The notes beneath the pieces are model-generated. The model was given only the letters and a program-made list of their open reading frames with translations, made no database searches and was not told the origin of the DNA. A DNA stretch of 64,000 nt, taken from assembly GCF_009389715.1 (NCBI RefSeq), contig NW_024067666.1, positions 909,001-973,000 on the forward strand, read 5' to 3'. Shown piece after piece: positions 12,226-26,081 of the stretch. The translations under genes were made by a program, and so were the position numbers. Numbering within the stretch: position 1 is the stretch's first letter; each line of letters opens with the position of its first letter. This stretch comes from Phoenix dactylifera (taxonomy: Eukaryota; Streptophyta; Magnoliopsida; Arecales; Arecaceae).

Positions 12226-15200
12226 CTATTCATCGAACTCACCTGCCAACCCTAATGGTTCAGGGAAGATATCCCTTGACGTCCTCCTGCATGAAAATGA
12301 GCGGTCTCCTCCACTCCCTTGAGACCTTGCTGTGGCTGAATATTTCAGACTAGTAAGGTCTGAGGAGCTGTTTCGCCAGCTTACAAACAAGGCACTGCGC
12401 CATGAACCGAGAGACGATGTAGTTCTAAGCCGAGAAGAATTGGAATGGCTCTCCTCCCTCACAACTTTTAGTGGGTTCTCGAGAGCTTTCAGAATGTACC
12501 TGGCAAGAGGTCGCTTGGAAGGTTTTGGGTCCAAGCAGGACTTTGCCACAATGGCCATTGCCCACACCTCCTCCAGGTGGTCTTCATCCACAACAAGGTT
12601 TGGGTCCATGATCTTGGTCACCAGCTCCTTCTCATATAAACTGATGTAAGACAGTGTGTGATCCAGCCAGTCATTCATGCCGGCACCGTCGGAACCACTG
12701 ATGCCAAGCTTGCCAGTAACCAACTCCAAGAGCACCTTCCCAAAACAGCATACATCATAGGCACATGTTGCACCAGGAAAGCCTGAGTGTTTACCAGGAA
12801 GACAAACAACAAAGTCAGCTATCCCTGGATGGGGACAGAATAACAAGCATAAAAAATAAAAGAAGGATAATTAATTGAATTTTCAGCAAGCACCTACCAG
12901 AGATGCCTTGTTCAGATGGCCTGCACATTATGAAAAGACAGAATATATTGTCAGAACATGAATGAAATCATTCTTAGTTTTTTAATAATCAATTCAAAAT
13001 AAAAAATTTAAAGTCTTAAGCGATAAACTAACAAATGAATTTGGCTACCAGCAGATATAACAGCCACCTCTAAGGTGGTAGGCACTAAGTTCCAATACAA
13101 CATTTCCATGCATCAGCATTTACATAAGAATAGATTGGACATATACTTTGAAATATTAAATAAATATTTTCCTACTCTGCTAACAGTAGTTTTTCAACTC
13201 CTAGTGGCTTAGTCCTGAACTTCTAAGCATGAAAACCTCAAAATTTGAAACGTCGCTTATCCAAAAAATGAATGTCATAGTTTGCACATTTTGTGCAATC
13301 ACAATTTTAAGTATCCTGAAGTGGAGCAAACCTTCAGCTTCCCCCTATTTCTTTTTGGTGAAAAACCTTCAATTTCCCTTTATAACTAGAAGTCTGCTTG
13401 AATATCAACATGAAATGGATCTGATGCGACATTTGAGGATGTGTTATAAACTTTCACCAAAATTTCGGGTATCAAACCAACCTAATTATTCTTCCAACTT
13501 CCAAATTTAATGTCTTCTATATCAAAATAGAAAGTCGAGATCTTTTTTGTGGACATGATCTGTGGGATCTAGAGAATAAATTGTGCAAGCGGAGCATTAG
13601 AGTGCTCAGAAGATAGAATTGTGTTTCTCTTCGGTTTTATGTCAAAGGCTCTAGAAATGGGGCAAAATCCTGGAAAGCATAATCTTTTCTTCATGGAGAA
13701 TTGTTTGGCCTTCACAAATTTTGCAGGGTCAAAAGCAACTAAGGAGAACAAAAGAGCATTGAAGTATTCAGAGGAATTATTTGATTCAAGTGTTACTAAG
13801 CCAACAAAAAGTTCATGATCTGAAAATAGTATCATATTAGTTTTCTATCATGACTGCCACTTGGCTTGCTATCAAGGTAAGTAAATCCAGTTGGTGTCTG
13901 CAAGATAAACATAAGAGACACATCCTCAGAAGCAGGGCCAAGGTAAGTAAATTTGGTTAATGCCTGCAATATGAACATAAGAGACACATCCAAAGCAGCA
14001 GGACTAGAGATTGACCACTGCATTTTCATGGGCTGGCAAGTTTTTGATTGCAAGGATTCACAAATAGTGTATAATGGGTATCTTACGCTAAAGAAATATT
14101 TAATCATATAAACTACAATTAACAGTTCTTATCTGCCCCAAATCTTTAGCATTTTTCTGTTTTCCAATTTATTTGGGATCAGATTTTTCAGATTACATAT
14201 TGCTAGGGGTTCCCATCCAAGCATAAACCCTCTGGGAAGTGACATTAGATTCCTTCTTAAAACTTTGATCAAAATATTATATAGCATCCCTCTTCTGTTT
14301 TCCAGATCAATCAAAGATCAGACCCTCCCCCAAACAGAGCGATCTCTGACTTATGCTGCATATATCCAAAACTTCACCACCTATCACAATTTTGCCACAT
14401 ATCCACCAAGCCTTCCTCATCTCTTTAGTCTGTTGACTCATCTATTGCTTTAGGCCCTCCACAGTTTCCATCATTCTAATATAAAAGCTATAGCTGCATA
14501 GCTTGCCTTGGAAATTATGTTATATAATTTTAGTGCAAATTAGAGATCTACGAGTGCAGACAGACAGGCAGATGTGGTTCCATTTATGAATTATAATTTG
14601 TTGGACTCTTCATTCAACATCATATCCTTGCATCTGTTGTCCACATAGAAATCAAGCAAAAGTCATACGTACATCAACATTCCAGAAATGGGGTATCAAG
14701 ATTGTTTCATAATATGCATATTTATTAATTTTATGTGATTAAAGGAACACTTAACAATGTGGAAATATCTATCAATCTAAAAATTAAAAGAAATAAACAT
14801 TGAAAAATAATGAGATGGAGCAATGACTTTAAGAGTGTTGTCTGAGCATAAATAAAGACTCAAAAACATCGAACAAACAGCAAACTTATAACAGCAAAAA
14901 TAAGGGGGATAAACGGTCCTGAATTAAAAGATGGACCACGATAACTAAGGCCTGAATTGCCAAAACAACATAAAGGAACAGCCAACAAGCCAAGTGCTAG
15001 CCGCATCCTACCATAAACTTGAAATGGAAACTTACTGTGATGATCTCAACATGCTAGTGAACACCTTCTGCTGGCCATCTCCTTGCTGAGTGCATACCTC
15101 ACTTAAACTTCCAAGTCGCACTTCATATTTATCATCGAGAAGGATACTGCTTGCTTGAACATCTCTGCAACCATAACTGAAAGATAAATGCCTGCACTGG

Positions 15201-18195
15201 CTACATGCGTGTGCATGTCTGTGTTTGGAAATATTAATAAATGGTATAATATAGCTCCTATTTTGCTGTTTGATTTTGATTCATCAAACTGAGGGAAAAT
15301 AGGAGTGCTAGTGATCTCAAGGTATCTGTATTCACTACTGCTCTACATATGCTGCTAGCAAAATGGAGCTGTAGTCTTCTCTCCTGCTTGCGCACACTCT
15401 CTCTCAATATAGGGATAGTGGATCATGTATCCTTAGGTTGGTTTGAACTGGATCCGAATTTTTGATCTAGACTCAACATCTTAAATCATTTTCCCTTGAA
15501 TTTATGCAAATTTGTTGTAGTTTTGCAAGTTATGAAAGTAACTGGCTTTTAAGAATTCTCTCCAGTTTTTAGACTTAATCAAATCCACAGGTCCAGACTT
15601 GTTGCTCAAACCGCAACCAATTTTATCATATCCCATCACTGAAGGTTCTGAAAAGTTATAATAAGAGTCTAATGCACAAGGTAGTTACTTGGGCAACAGA
15701 GAATTTCAAACGTAGTACTCACGGAGACATGAAGCTGTGTATTAAAATGCCACTTTGTCTTATTATTTGTGCCTCAAAAATGAATTTGATTCTTAACTCT
15801 GCCTTTCATCAAAATTATTTCCATCACTTGGGAATTCTTGAAGGGCTGCTTCCGGGTCTTATGAACACAAACTACAAGCAAATAATGTGTATTTCCCTTC
15901 TCATCAACCAGTAAAAGGGTTCTAATTTCATGGCTGCTTGCCCAAATTTTTCTTGACCAGAAATTTAACACCACGTTATAAGGGGCAGACCTACTTTGAT
16001 GGATCTACTTTGACCTATAAAGACGACCCTATAAAGAAGGGATAGGGCTTGTGCTAAGTATTCAAGTAAATGGTGCCTATCTAGAAGTTTAAGCAAGTAC
16101 AACTCAACATATGAGATGATCAATTAAAAGGAGAGACTTAAGTAAAATAAGATCATCTCATAGCAACTTTGCTCAGGGTTGTCTGACATCTCTTCATGCA
16201 AGAATAAAGTAGTGGGAAAGAAAAATAAAGAGGAATGGAAGCAACATTTAAAGAAATCAAACTGTACCTATGAACCAGAGGTGGAGTACACTCATGATGA
16301 AGAAAACATAAGGCCTCGGCCACCCCTATTGCAATCTTCAACCTCTTTATCCAATCCAAAGGCTGTAGCCCCTCTTCTTCCCTCCCAGGTTTCCTATGCA
16401 AAGCACTAGACAGGTCCCCAATTGGCATATGCTTATATACAAGAAGCTTCTCATCCTCTTTCTCCAAACAGTGCCCAAGGAATGGGACCAATCTTGCATG
16501 CGAAACCCTGGCAAATAAATTCAACTCCATAACATATGCTTCCCTGTTCAAAGTCTGCGCATCGATCTTCTTGATGACCACAGAAGCCCCATCCTCTAAA
16601 ACACCATAGTATAGATCCCCTGAGTGCCCATGCTTGACAAGATTCAGGGGACTAAACTCCGACGTCGCCTGAAGCAACTGCTCATATGTGAAGGCATCCC
16701 CCACAGAAGACAATTCAACTGAGGCCCCGGAAGAGGGCGGCTCCTGTGCCACCCTTCCTGATGGAGCTACATTGGCAGTGACGCCCCTCCGTTCAGCAGA
16801 ATGAACTCCTCTTCTGACCAAGAATAACACAAGAACTGAAACCAACATGAGGATAAATGCTAGCCCCCCAAGTACCCCTGCCAATATGTACCTCCAATTC
16901 CTATTTCCAGATGGAGATGAGGCCGGGGGCACAGTGCCGCCATCGAAAGCGATACCTCTTTCCATGTAGAACTTCTCACATTCAGCTGTGCTCCTCTGAT
17001 TTGAAGCATTTTGGAAGCAATTCATCGCAAGAGAGGCATTCGTGCTCGATGCTGTTCCTTCAAAATAATTATACGAAAGGTCGACAAATTTGAATCTTTG
17101 GAAAAGAATTTCGAATCCAGAAGAGATTGATCCGTAATAAAGATTGTTTGAGAGATTGAACAATCCGTCTCTGGCATTGGCATTGACAGGCACGTGGTTG
17201 GGAAATTCGCCGGTGAGGTTATTGGAGGAGACATCAAGAAGCTCCAAAACTGGCAGTAGAGACCACAGTGAATCCGGAAGAGCGCCGGAGAAGTTGTTGC
17301 GCCTCAGTACGACGGACCGGAGTCGAGAGGCGCCGGAGAAGAGGCTCTCCGGCAAAGAACCCAAGAGGGAATTGAAGCTGAGATCGAGAGAGACGAGGAA
17401 AGAGAGATTACCGAGCTGCGGCGGAACCGATCCGGTGAGGCTATTGTTGGAGAGGATCAGGGTTTTGAGGTTCGAAAGCGACCCGAGAGCCGGTGGGATT
17501 TCGCCGGCGAGGTGGTTGGAGGAGAGGTCGAGGTGGGAGAGGTTGGCGAGGGCGGCGAGCGCCGCCGGGACGGAGCCGGTGAGGACGTTGCGGGAGAGGT
17601 CGAGGTGGGTGAGGCGCCGAAGGCCGCCGAGGGTTGGCGGGATGTCGCCGGTGAGGGCGTTCCCGGCGAGGGAGAGCACGGAGAGGCCGGCGGCGCCGCC
17701 AAGGGAGTAGGGGATGGCGCCGAAGACGGCGGCGGAGCGGAGGTCGAGGGCGGCGAGGGAGGGCGGGAGGCGGGTGCCGAACCAGTCGGGGATGGGGCCG
17801 GAGAGGCGGAAGCCGGAGGCATTAAAAGAGACGAGGCTAGTGAGATTCTGGAGGCCGTCGACAGCGAACCGGGGGTTGCGCCGGGCGACCCGGGTCCGTC
17901 GGAGGCCAGAGATGTTAAGTGAAAAGACCCGGCCGGACCGGCAGCGGACGCCGGTCCACGCGGAGCAAGGGTCGGCCCGGCGCGGCCAGTCCCGGGCGCG
18001 GAGGCCGAGCGAGGAGCGTAAGCTATAAAGCGCGCCCAGCTCGACAGCAGAACTCAATGGCTGACACCGAGCCAAACCGACACGTTGCAAGACGAAGAGA
18101 AGGGAGAAGAGAATGACCATCAGAGAAGGAGACCTCATTGGAGTACATGGTGATTTGGAGCTCATTCGTTGGTCACTTCTGCTTGCTGCCGGCAT
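12226..18195 (-). CDS. LRR receptor-like kinase, At2g16250 type, probable pseudokinase
   Basis: Four exons: 18195-16268, 15164-15036, 12920-12898, 12824-12226 (stop included), 892 residues. Domains: hydrophobic signal peptide about residues 23-45 (MVILFSLLFVLQRVGLARC); an N-terminal LRR cap with the cysteine-flanked WTGVRC motif; about ten leucine-rich repeats, residues about 105-420; one membrane span about 432-460; kinase domain from about residue 500 (FTYEQLLQATSEF). The lysine of the ATP site is present (VVIKK, about 541). The glycine loop is altered (KHGHSGDLYYG). The catalytic loop reads HRDVQASS at 642-649 with Ser in place of the conserved Asn, and the DFG position reads LGS at 660-662. 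This fits a plasma-membrane receptor that signals without normal phosphotransfer. In-frame Met11 and Met20 are alternative starts that would also leave the signal peptide. The serine/arginine-rich C-terminal tail is long. The specific ligand is unknown. Confidence 0.93.
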
Positions 18196-18780
18196 TGGAA
18201 GGTGCGTGTCTACTAAATTCCCAAGACCTTAGCGGTCATGTTCGTGTTTATTTTGGGAACAGGGTTAGCGGGCTGAATTAAAACAGGGGATATTAATGGC
18301 TAAAGGGAAGACTCAACTGCCACTCTGCCCACGTCTTTAACGGTCCTTTCTTTAATTTCTCGCCGGAGGCGAGTCGGGACCAGCCGGGAAACTACTGACT
18401 GCGTTCTATTTCTTTATGTGAGGGGAAGGGGGAGGGGGGGAGGGGTTGACCCACGGAAAAAGCGGGAGGGACAGGTAGAAGAAGAGACCTCGCTGTGGAC
18501 TGTTTTATTTAATATGGAGGAGCTCTCCTTCTCTCCGTCTCTCTAATTGGCCGTGTGCAAACGTTGAGGGCATTAATGGAGGGTTTTCGTAGAGGAGGGG
18601 GAATGGTTATGGGAGAGAGTGATTCGAAGGAGACTGCGGAGGTTGTTTTCGATGGTAGGACAGAGGGAAGTTTCTTCATCGGTTCTTCCTGTCTCCACGT
18701 AACTATGGTTTTGCCCTCCCTAGAATCAAGAAGACGAGGGAAGAGTGGCGGGCTGGGTAATTAAGCGCAAGGCGTGGGTT
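18196..18780. promoter_or_regulatory. Upstream region of the LRR receptor-like kinase
   Basis: Gene-proximal sequence of higher GC than the spacer beyond it, including CT-rich TCTCCTTCTCTCCGTCTCTC at 18525-18545, common in plant 5' UTRs. Small open frames here have no recognisable protein content. The transcription start cannot be fixed by eye. Confidence 0.4.
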
Positions 18781-19570
18781 TTGATGAAAAATTATACTTT
18801 ATATTTTATAAAAATATAAAATATATTATACATATTTTAAATTTCAAAATCTACTCCATGTAATAGTTAAATTGGAAATTTTAAAATGTAATTTCTAAAT
18901 AAAAATTGAATTATTAAAAAAATAAAAAAAATATAACCTACATAACTTTTGTTTATTTATTTATTTTGTGTTAAGACGGATATATTATACCTTACAGATA
19001 TAGATATAGCCAAAAAATAATAATAATAATAATAGATTCCAGAGCGTACCCATGAATCTTCAGTTGGCTTATATTTTTCAATGCAAAATGGAATGCGAGG
19101 AATACACGAGTCTACATGCGAATTATATTTGGCACGTGCCAGTTTAGAAGTTATTTTTGGGTGTATTGGGACAACGGTACGGTGTCTCGGTGCACGGCGT
19201 GCTGTTCTTGGTGCATAAACGAGGTGAGGAAAGGAATGGCAGGATAGCGATCGAAAGGGAGTTAAATTGGGTGGGCCTGACTGCAGCCATGCGGTCCAAA
19301 GGGTCCACAGGACTTGATCCGCAACCTATGCAATGTGCATGGCAGAACACCAACATTTTACATGTACCAATAAGCTATAGTGAATTCATAATGCTTCACA
19401 AGCTAGGTAATGGATGAGATAATAGGTGGTAGTGGAGTATATATTGATAATAAAATTTGAGTTTCATTTGAATCTCCTAACATATAAGAAACGAATAAAT
19501 TTTAATGGGATTGGGACTTGCGGCTCTAAAACTGCAACCTAATGTCCCAACAAGATTACCGGATAAACTT

Positions 19571-19816
19571 TAGGGATGGCAATAGGATGAGATGGGATTG
19601 GCAGAGTTAAACAGAACAAATTAGATCGATCGGACCGAATAAAGCTACAAAAATTATTTTTTTCTGCATATATATATTTTTTATTTCAAGAAGTAAATAT
19701 CCGGATCGAATTTGAGGTAGGCTTTACTATTACTCGTACCTACAGTGAGTACCTACTCTGGATTCACCGCAGGTCGGTTAAAACCTACCCAATTAGAACC
19801 GGGTCAAATACCTCTA
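19571..19816. mobile_element. hAT-like non-autonomous element (246 bp)
   Basis: The left end TAGGGATGGCAATAGG and the right end (reverse complement TAGAGGTATTTGAC) form imperfect terminal inverted repeats. Flanks are ATAAACTT (19563-19570) and ATAAACTG (19817-19824), an 8-bp target duplication with one mismatch. No coding capacity. Confidence 0.75.
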
Positions 19817-21814
19817 ATAAACTGTTGAGATACTTGCAGGGTGTATGGTCCATAAAAAATGAAAAGTGGAAACCACATGCATTGTAATAAGATTAAGATA
19901 GAAGACCATTTTTTCACTATTTTGTCGTAACGCCCCTACAACCCAAGTTGCAGGAAAGTATTCTTTTGAGACAATCTATATCTTTGACGTGGTCCAAAGT
20001 TAAAAATAGATTCTCAGATATCAAATCTTTATGTTTTTTTTCCTACAGCTAGCCAGGCTTGTGGACAATATGCACTCATTCCCATGCCGTTTGGCGTCTT
20101 TTGAACGTTCAACAACATGGTTAAAAAAGTCTCACAGCAAGTGGGAGTCTGATTGCATGCATCCGTGTGTGGCTTTGCACCTCTGATTTTTTCCGGGCCA
20201 ACCATTACCTGAGCACCTGTAAATGCCCTCTATATCCACAAAGGAGAAGATATCCTCTTCTCACCTCCAATTAGTTCATGAAACTCAGATGAAAGATTGC
20301 TGTCAGTTTTGTTTGCTGCTTACAAATTGGTCGGTCTAAGAGAGTTATGATGATGTACACAATTCAGTGTGACCATGTCGGTCCGATATCATCGAACATC
20401 GAGCGGCCGGCGTCCCTTTCATCCTCATCCCGAACGAAATTTAAAGCTTGTAGGATCAAATCAAGGAACCCTAGTTTTGTGGCTACACACAACTAATGGT
20501 CAAATGTGGATCTATCCATCAGCCAAGAGTGGTTCGCATGAAGTTTCATCGAGCCTTCAATAATTTGGAATTGACCAGGTAACCAAATACAGTCATCGAG
20601 TGGGGCGGCGCAGCCGTTTGCTTGTGCTGCCAGGAAATCAAAAAGTCAGGAGCCAGTCGTTTTCTTAATGTGAAAGAATAGGCCGTTGATTTTTACTAGA
20701 TGAGGATGAGGTGCAGACTTAAAGCCCTGGCAGAAAAATTTCAATCCATGAATCAGTCCGACAGCATGGAAGAAGTTGAGAGGAACCTTGAAGGTGTTGT
20801 TCAATGGATTCCATACTTCCAATCATTTTGCTGCTTGTGTCCTCCCCAATGTTTCATTGGTTTAGTTCTATGAGTAGACTGGACTAAGCTTGGACTGGAG
20901 TTTTAGTAGAGAATAATTGGCCATAGGTGGATGGGAACAGTTTAGCTGCTACAAATTAGTAGACTGACTGAATGTTTCCTGGAAGTTGCTCAGTCCTCAC
21001 TACATGGGGCCATGTATATAAGATATGTGGTGGACTAATCTGCTCACCATGGTCAGCACAATGACTTGGGCACCTAGGATATAAACTACTTCATTGATGG
21101 TGATAGGAGTGCTATTTTTGCTAAGATGAAAATAATTTACTTGATTCATGGGCGACAATCATAAATCAAATTGAAACAATTATCAAATCGGAACCAACGG
21201 CATGCAAGTGTGCATGATTTTTGTCCGCTTTTGTCTTAATGAATCACTCATGCACGTATATATCTTGCTAGGTACCACATAAGCATTAAGAAAAGTAGAT
21301 GACTAATTGCATCCACCTGCAAGAAATGTGCCCAAATTAAAATACTAATCACTCATAGATCTTTGTGAGTCATGTCAAAACACTAGTAGGGACACGTAGG
21401 AAGGGACACTAGTAGCCATGATAGGGCCTTATCTAAGCTCGCCAAGCCTAGCATCCAAATTTGACTAAATTGTTAAGGTAGAATAACTCTTAAGCAAAGC
21501 TAGAAAAGAATTTCTCTTGCGAGAAATCCAACATGTTTTCTTTTTTTCTTTTTTTTGAAAAAACGACGGAGAAGGGGCATGATGTACTTATTGTTACTAA
21601 AAGGAGACCAACAACCATATAGCTATTACAAGTATGTAAAGAAAAAAATTGATCGTGAGTATGTTACGGTGTATAGCAGTGTGAACGGTGATGTGTACAT
21701 ACATTAGTTTGTAATAGCATATATTGCAGAGTGTATCATCGTGAACTGCGTCGTGTATGAGTATCAATTATAGTATATATCAGCTTCATTGTACTATAGA
21801 AAATAAGTGAGAAC

Positions 21815-22194
21815 TAGGAGTGCAAATGAGGCAACTTGCTTGAGCTCGAATCAAGTCCAAATTCGACTCAACTATTATCAAGTTTGAGTCGAGTTCGAGT
21901 AGCAAAATACTTGGCTTGAAAACTTACAAACTTAATTAAGTATATATTTATAATAATATTATATTTTATTTATAATATATATTAGTAATTTAATATTTTA
22001 AAATATAATATTATGTTATATTTTGTTTTAACCATATTGTTTAATTATGATCAAGGCTCGAGTTTGAGTTATATGACTTGGTTGATATTCGAGTCGACTC
22101 AATCCCAAGTATTGCTCTTTTTTTTTTTTTTTTTTTTTTTTTGTTCGAGTCGAATTTGAGCTTGAATATTAAGGTTGGTTTAATTACACCTCTA
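21815..22194. mobile_element. hAT-like non-autonomous element (380 bp)
   Basis: Ends are TAGGAGTGCAAATGAGG on the left and, as reverse complement, TAGAGGTGTAATTAAAC on the right. Flanks are GTGAGAAC (21807-21814) and GTGTGAAC (22195-22202), an 8-bp duplication with one mismatch. The interior has TCGAGT/ACTCGA inverted words, an AT-rich core and a 25-base poly-T tract at 22118-22142. Confidence 0.75.
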
Positions 22195-23523
22195 GTGTGA
22201 ACTTTATCCGTACATTGTTGACCCCCTATAGGGAAGTCCACGGGACATGTAACAATCACGTCAATAGTATTAAGGCTACTTTTATGATAGGGTAGTTGTA
22301 AGCCAGTGGTCAAAAGACGAGTATGAAAAGATTTCTCTCTCCCAAGCGCCCATTGAACTTAAGTTCCTCTCTCTTTCCCGTATAGATTGCTTTAAGGAAA
22401 AGTCTCCATACAATATGGGACTAAACTTGTGTGAAAGGCAAAGAGGGACACAGTATTCTCTCATAAAGCCTCCGAAGACTTTGAAAATTCTTGAATCTTC
22501 CCATGAAAACTTTGGAGGGAAATTTAGGCAAATAATATGCAACACTTGCTTGGAAGATTGTGTAGAGAAGAGAATGCACAATCTCAAGAATTTGGGTCAG
22601 CATGAATGTCCATTTCAGTTAGAATATGAACAAGTGAAAAAGTTGGGTTAAAGTTAGTGATGAAAGACTCCCCTCATTCCTCCCCATGCTCACTTTTCCT
22701 CCTCTTTGCTTGGAGAATTCTATCAAACAACATAGAAAAACAAGGAAAAAGAAGGTTGCTATTCATGATCCAGTCCACCAGTACCTTTAAATCCCCTTCC
22801 AGCCAAACAGGACAAAAGAAATGATTGCCAGATTTAAGCCTTCCAAAGCCGCCATTAATTCCAGACATGGACCGGAAGAAAGAGTTAACCTTTTTCAACA
22901 TTAATAACTCTTACAGTCTTACCATAATGAACCCTTGCCAGAAGACAAATTGCAGCTTAACTCTTTCCTGTTATAAAGACGCCATCAAAATTGGTTTTTG
23001 GTGCTGAAACAGGGCCTTTGTTTTGGCAATCATGTCCACTAACAGAAAAGCTGCAAAATATGCTTAAAGACTAGTTCGTGACTTCCAATCCATCATAGCC
23101 GTAAGAAAGATTGCTTTTGTCAGCATTTATGTATGAATGCTGTGGGAAGGATGCAAGTACTCAGCCATGGAGGGCCCTATTATGCCTCAATTTATCTTAT
23201 TTTGAGCCAATTACAAGCCACCCTTGTTGAAAACTTCGCATATAATTCACCAAATGTAGCCAATTTGCGTATTATTAAGACAAAATATAATTAAAAAAAC
23301 ATGAAAATGTATGAGGATTTTCGTTTTTAGTAGAGAAGATAAACCGTACATATCTGGTATGAATACATCGATCCAATAAAGAAAATAAAATATTTCGAAA
23401 CTGAATTGGAAATGTGGAGATATTCTCCCAAACTATATCCCCAAGGTGATTAGCTACAAAGGCTACCACTTAATCTGCCGCACTGTTCATCTTCCGGTAC
23501 ACATGTAAGTTTCTTGGATGAAA

Positions 23524-24375
23524 GCTCCGTTTGATAGAGTTATCGGCAGTAGAGCTTTCAGAAGTAGAGCTTTTAGAAATAGAGCTTTTTGAAGTAGAGT
23601 TTTTATAAAAAGCTATTTACTGTTTGAAAACTATATTTCTAAAGTGCTGTGGAATTTTATTATGTGTTTGGTAAACAAACTGAGAAAGTACTTTTGGTAT
23701 AACAAAATAATCATAAAAGATATTGCATAATATTATACAACAGAACATAATAAAATAAAATATATATTAACACATAAATATATAATATAATATAATATTA
23801 CTATAATGTAATATAATATTATTATAATATAGTAATATAATATTGTATACTATGATATAATAATATAACATAATTTGATATTATATAACATAACATATCA
23901 ATGTATTATGATATAATGTAATATAATATTATATTTATAGTATAATATAATAATAAAGCTATAAAATATTATAATTATTATCATATATATTAATAATTTA
24001 TTAATATAATATTTTTAGGAACTTATTTTTAGGTTTCTTGTTTTCTTTGTAGGGACTTCTGCAAATTTTTCTAATATAAAGGAACATTTCTTATAATTAT
24101 AATATTTTATTATGGATAGTTTGGTCCCAAAAGAAAAACTTTTATAAATCAAAATAGCTTTCCAACACATGCTAAAAGTGTTTTTTCCAAAAAAGCTCCA
24201 TGTTGGTCCTAAAAGAAAAAATTTTGAAGTTTCTTTCAAAAAGCTATTTTAACTTTTTGACAAAACTAAAACAACTTTCTGATTTTTTTATCAAACACCT
24301 TTATTCTATCCAAAAGTACTTTTGGAGGATAAGAAAATACTTTTTGGCTTACCAAAAACTTTGCCAAACGGGGCC
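23524..24375. mobile_element. TIR element with GGCCCCGTTTGG-type ends (about 0.85 kb)
   Basis: The left end GCTCCGTTTGATAGAGTT and the right end, reverse complement GGCCCCGTTTGGCAAAGTT, are imperfect terminal inverted repeats of a type common in plant non-autonomous DNA elements. The left arm repeats AGTAGAGCTTT three times. The core (23750-24010) is almost pure A/T with TATAATATAAT words. No clear target duplication could be matched, so the superfamily is open. Confidence 0.6.
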
Positions 24376-24529
24376 AAAGTCATTAGCCATCCTCCTAATA
24401 TTCAATAGAAGAGGATGAACCTTGGTAGTGAGGTAGGGATTCCTCACCTATCCATCCAACTACAGTAGCGGAATCCCCCACCATGCGACAATGACCTTGC
24501 ATGCCGTATCTCTTCCCATGAGTTTACCT

Positions 24530-24740
24530 TCATGGGCAAAAGAGAAAAGAAGGCCTTCGTACTAAAATTGACTTTGAGGATGACTTTGACAAAATTCTTT
24601 TGGACTTGCTCCTCATCTCCCTACAAAATGTAGGCTTCGAGCCTAGATTGATTGGCTGGATCTCTTCTATTTCCGCTTCGGCTAAGAGCAATAGGATAGC
24701 TCATAAAAATTGGCTCAGTCAAGGCAACCTAATTGGTATA
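24530..24740 (+). mobile_element. LINE reverse-transcriptase fragment
   Basis: Plus-strand translation gives KIDFEDDFDKILLDLL followed by LISLQNVGFEPRLIGWISS, which fits the conserved block of plant L1-type reverse transcriptases (KIDFEKAFDxxxWDFL, then GFxxxWIxWI). The fragment is short and the frame is soon lost. It may extend with decay to about 25080. Confidence 0.5.
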
Positions 24741-25963
24741 TGACAATTTGAGTAGAACCCTTAACTTGGCAGGCTCCAAAGAGTTGATCTCTGGGAGTCA
24801 GAAGGTTCCAATATGCTGAAGGTATTATTCATTTAAGTTAATATCAACTTACAAATTCTTTCAACCTGCCATTGGGACTTGATGTCAATTTTTCTAAGAA
24901 AACTTTGGTTTATATAGAACCTAATGCAACTAAAAGAAATTCAGCTTGCACAACTAGAGGGAACTGGTAGCCCTCAACTGCAAGTTTGACTTTTGTTTGG
25001 CAAGTTGGAAAGTATAGATGATCTCTTTCGGGGGCAGCATGATGCATTACGATCACCTACCATGGCAATCAACAACCTTATGGAAAATGCATTACGATCA
25101 CATTCATTTTACAACATAATTCCCACAATTCTTCCTTCAATTTGATTTACTTTTTCTTGAAGACTTTGGTTTTGTTGGATTATGATTTTAAAAGAGTTCA
25201 GAAGTATGTTTTGATTTTTCTGGAATTGTGACACCAGTAAAACTGGGATGGTTTTAAAGCTACGTAATATTTAAATTTATCGATTAACATTTGCTGGCAA
25301 GTGACCAAGTCTCTCGGTCGCACTAAAAGTTTGGGTCGACAACGCAGTGCCAATCGCAACTTACTTATGGATTTTGGGCTTAAATTTAGTTTCCACTCTG
25401 ATGGGCTTCACTTGATATTCTACAACGACTTTTTCATGGATTTTGGGCGCCGCATCCAAGTATCCAACCTCTCTTTAACAACACCTTTGGCGGAGAGTTG
25501 GAGCGCGGACATTCAGAAAACGCTAAAATGTTTGTGCTTGGATGCCTGCCAAATTTCCTAATCTTTATCCAGTGGCGTGGCATCAAGATGGATGAATGGC
25601 TGATTTCTTTGAACAAAATGAGACATGGGGTCCGTCACTTGGGTACCTGCCTTCGGATGTTTCTCCTTTGTGCTCCAACGCAGTTCAAAGAGTTTTTTTT
25701 TCCTTTTTTTTTGTTTTTTATTTTGTTGCTAGGGCAGATGAAATATATCTGTAATCCAATATATACATCCATCCAACAATTCAGCCACGTATGATGCCAT
25801 CTAGTTCTGTTTGTCTCCATATAACCAGCCAAATGTGATGTCATCCAATCCGTATCTCAGTTTGCCTTCTTTTACACAAGTAGCATGAAAGGAATTGCAG
25901 CTCTCCCTGCTATTTGATGATATGGCTCGCTTGCATAATGAGCCATACATACTGGATACCCTT

Positions 25964-26081
25964 CCAAGCAACTCTCATCGTGTCCTTGGGATAGAAACAT
26001 CAAAGATCTGACATCCACCCACCCAAGCCACTCTCAGCCTGTCCTTGAGATAGAAATATCAAAGATCTGGCACCCATCCGC
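25964..26081. repeat. 59-bp tandem duplication
   Basis: Units starting at 25964 and 26023 both read CCAAGC, ACTCTCA, TGTCCTTG, GATAGAAA, ATCAAAGATCTG in order, with a few substitutions. It lies about 0.9 kb downstream of the ARL2 stop codon. Confidence 0.9.

Noticed and set aside
12332-12649. 105-codon plus-strand frame
   Set aside because: Antisense to the last exon of the receptor kinase, whose frame is supported by homology and splicing.
17144-18116. Open frames of 188, 136, 104 and 65 codons on the plus strand and 121 codons on the minus strand
   Set aside because: They are antisense or shifted readings of the GC-rich LRR exon, made long by low stop density. Their composition (Arg/Gly/Pro/Ser runs) is that of shadows.
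22282-22651. Overlapping frames of 60-101 codons on both strands
   Set aside because: Reads somewhat like coding DNA, but no domain, no splice context and no neighbour support; left as unassigned spacer.
25290-25560. Possible coding or transposon fragment with an 86-codon frame
   Set aside because: The text does not match any domain I know and has no paired ends; treated as spacer.
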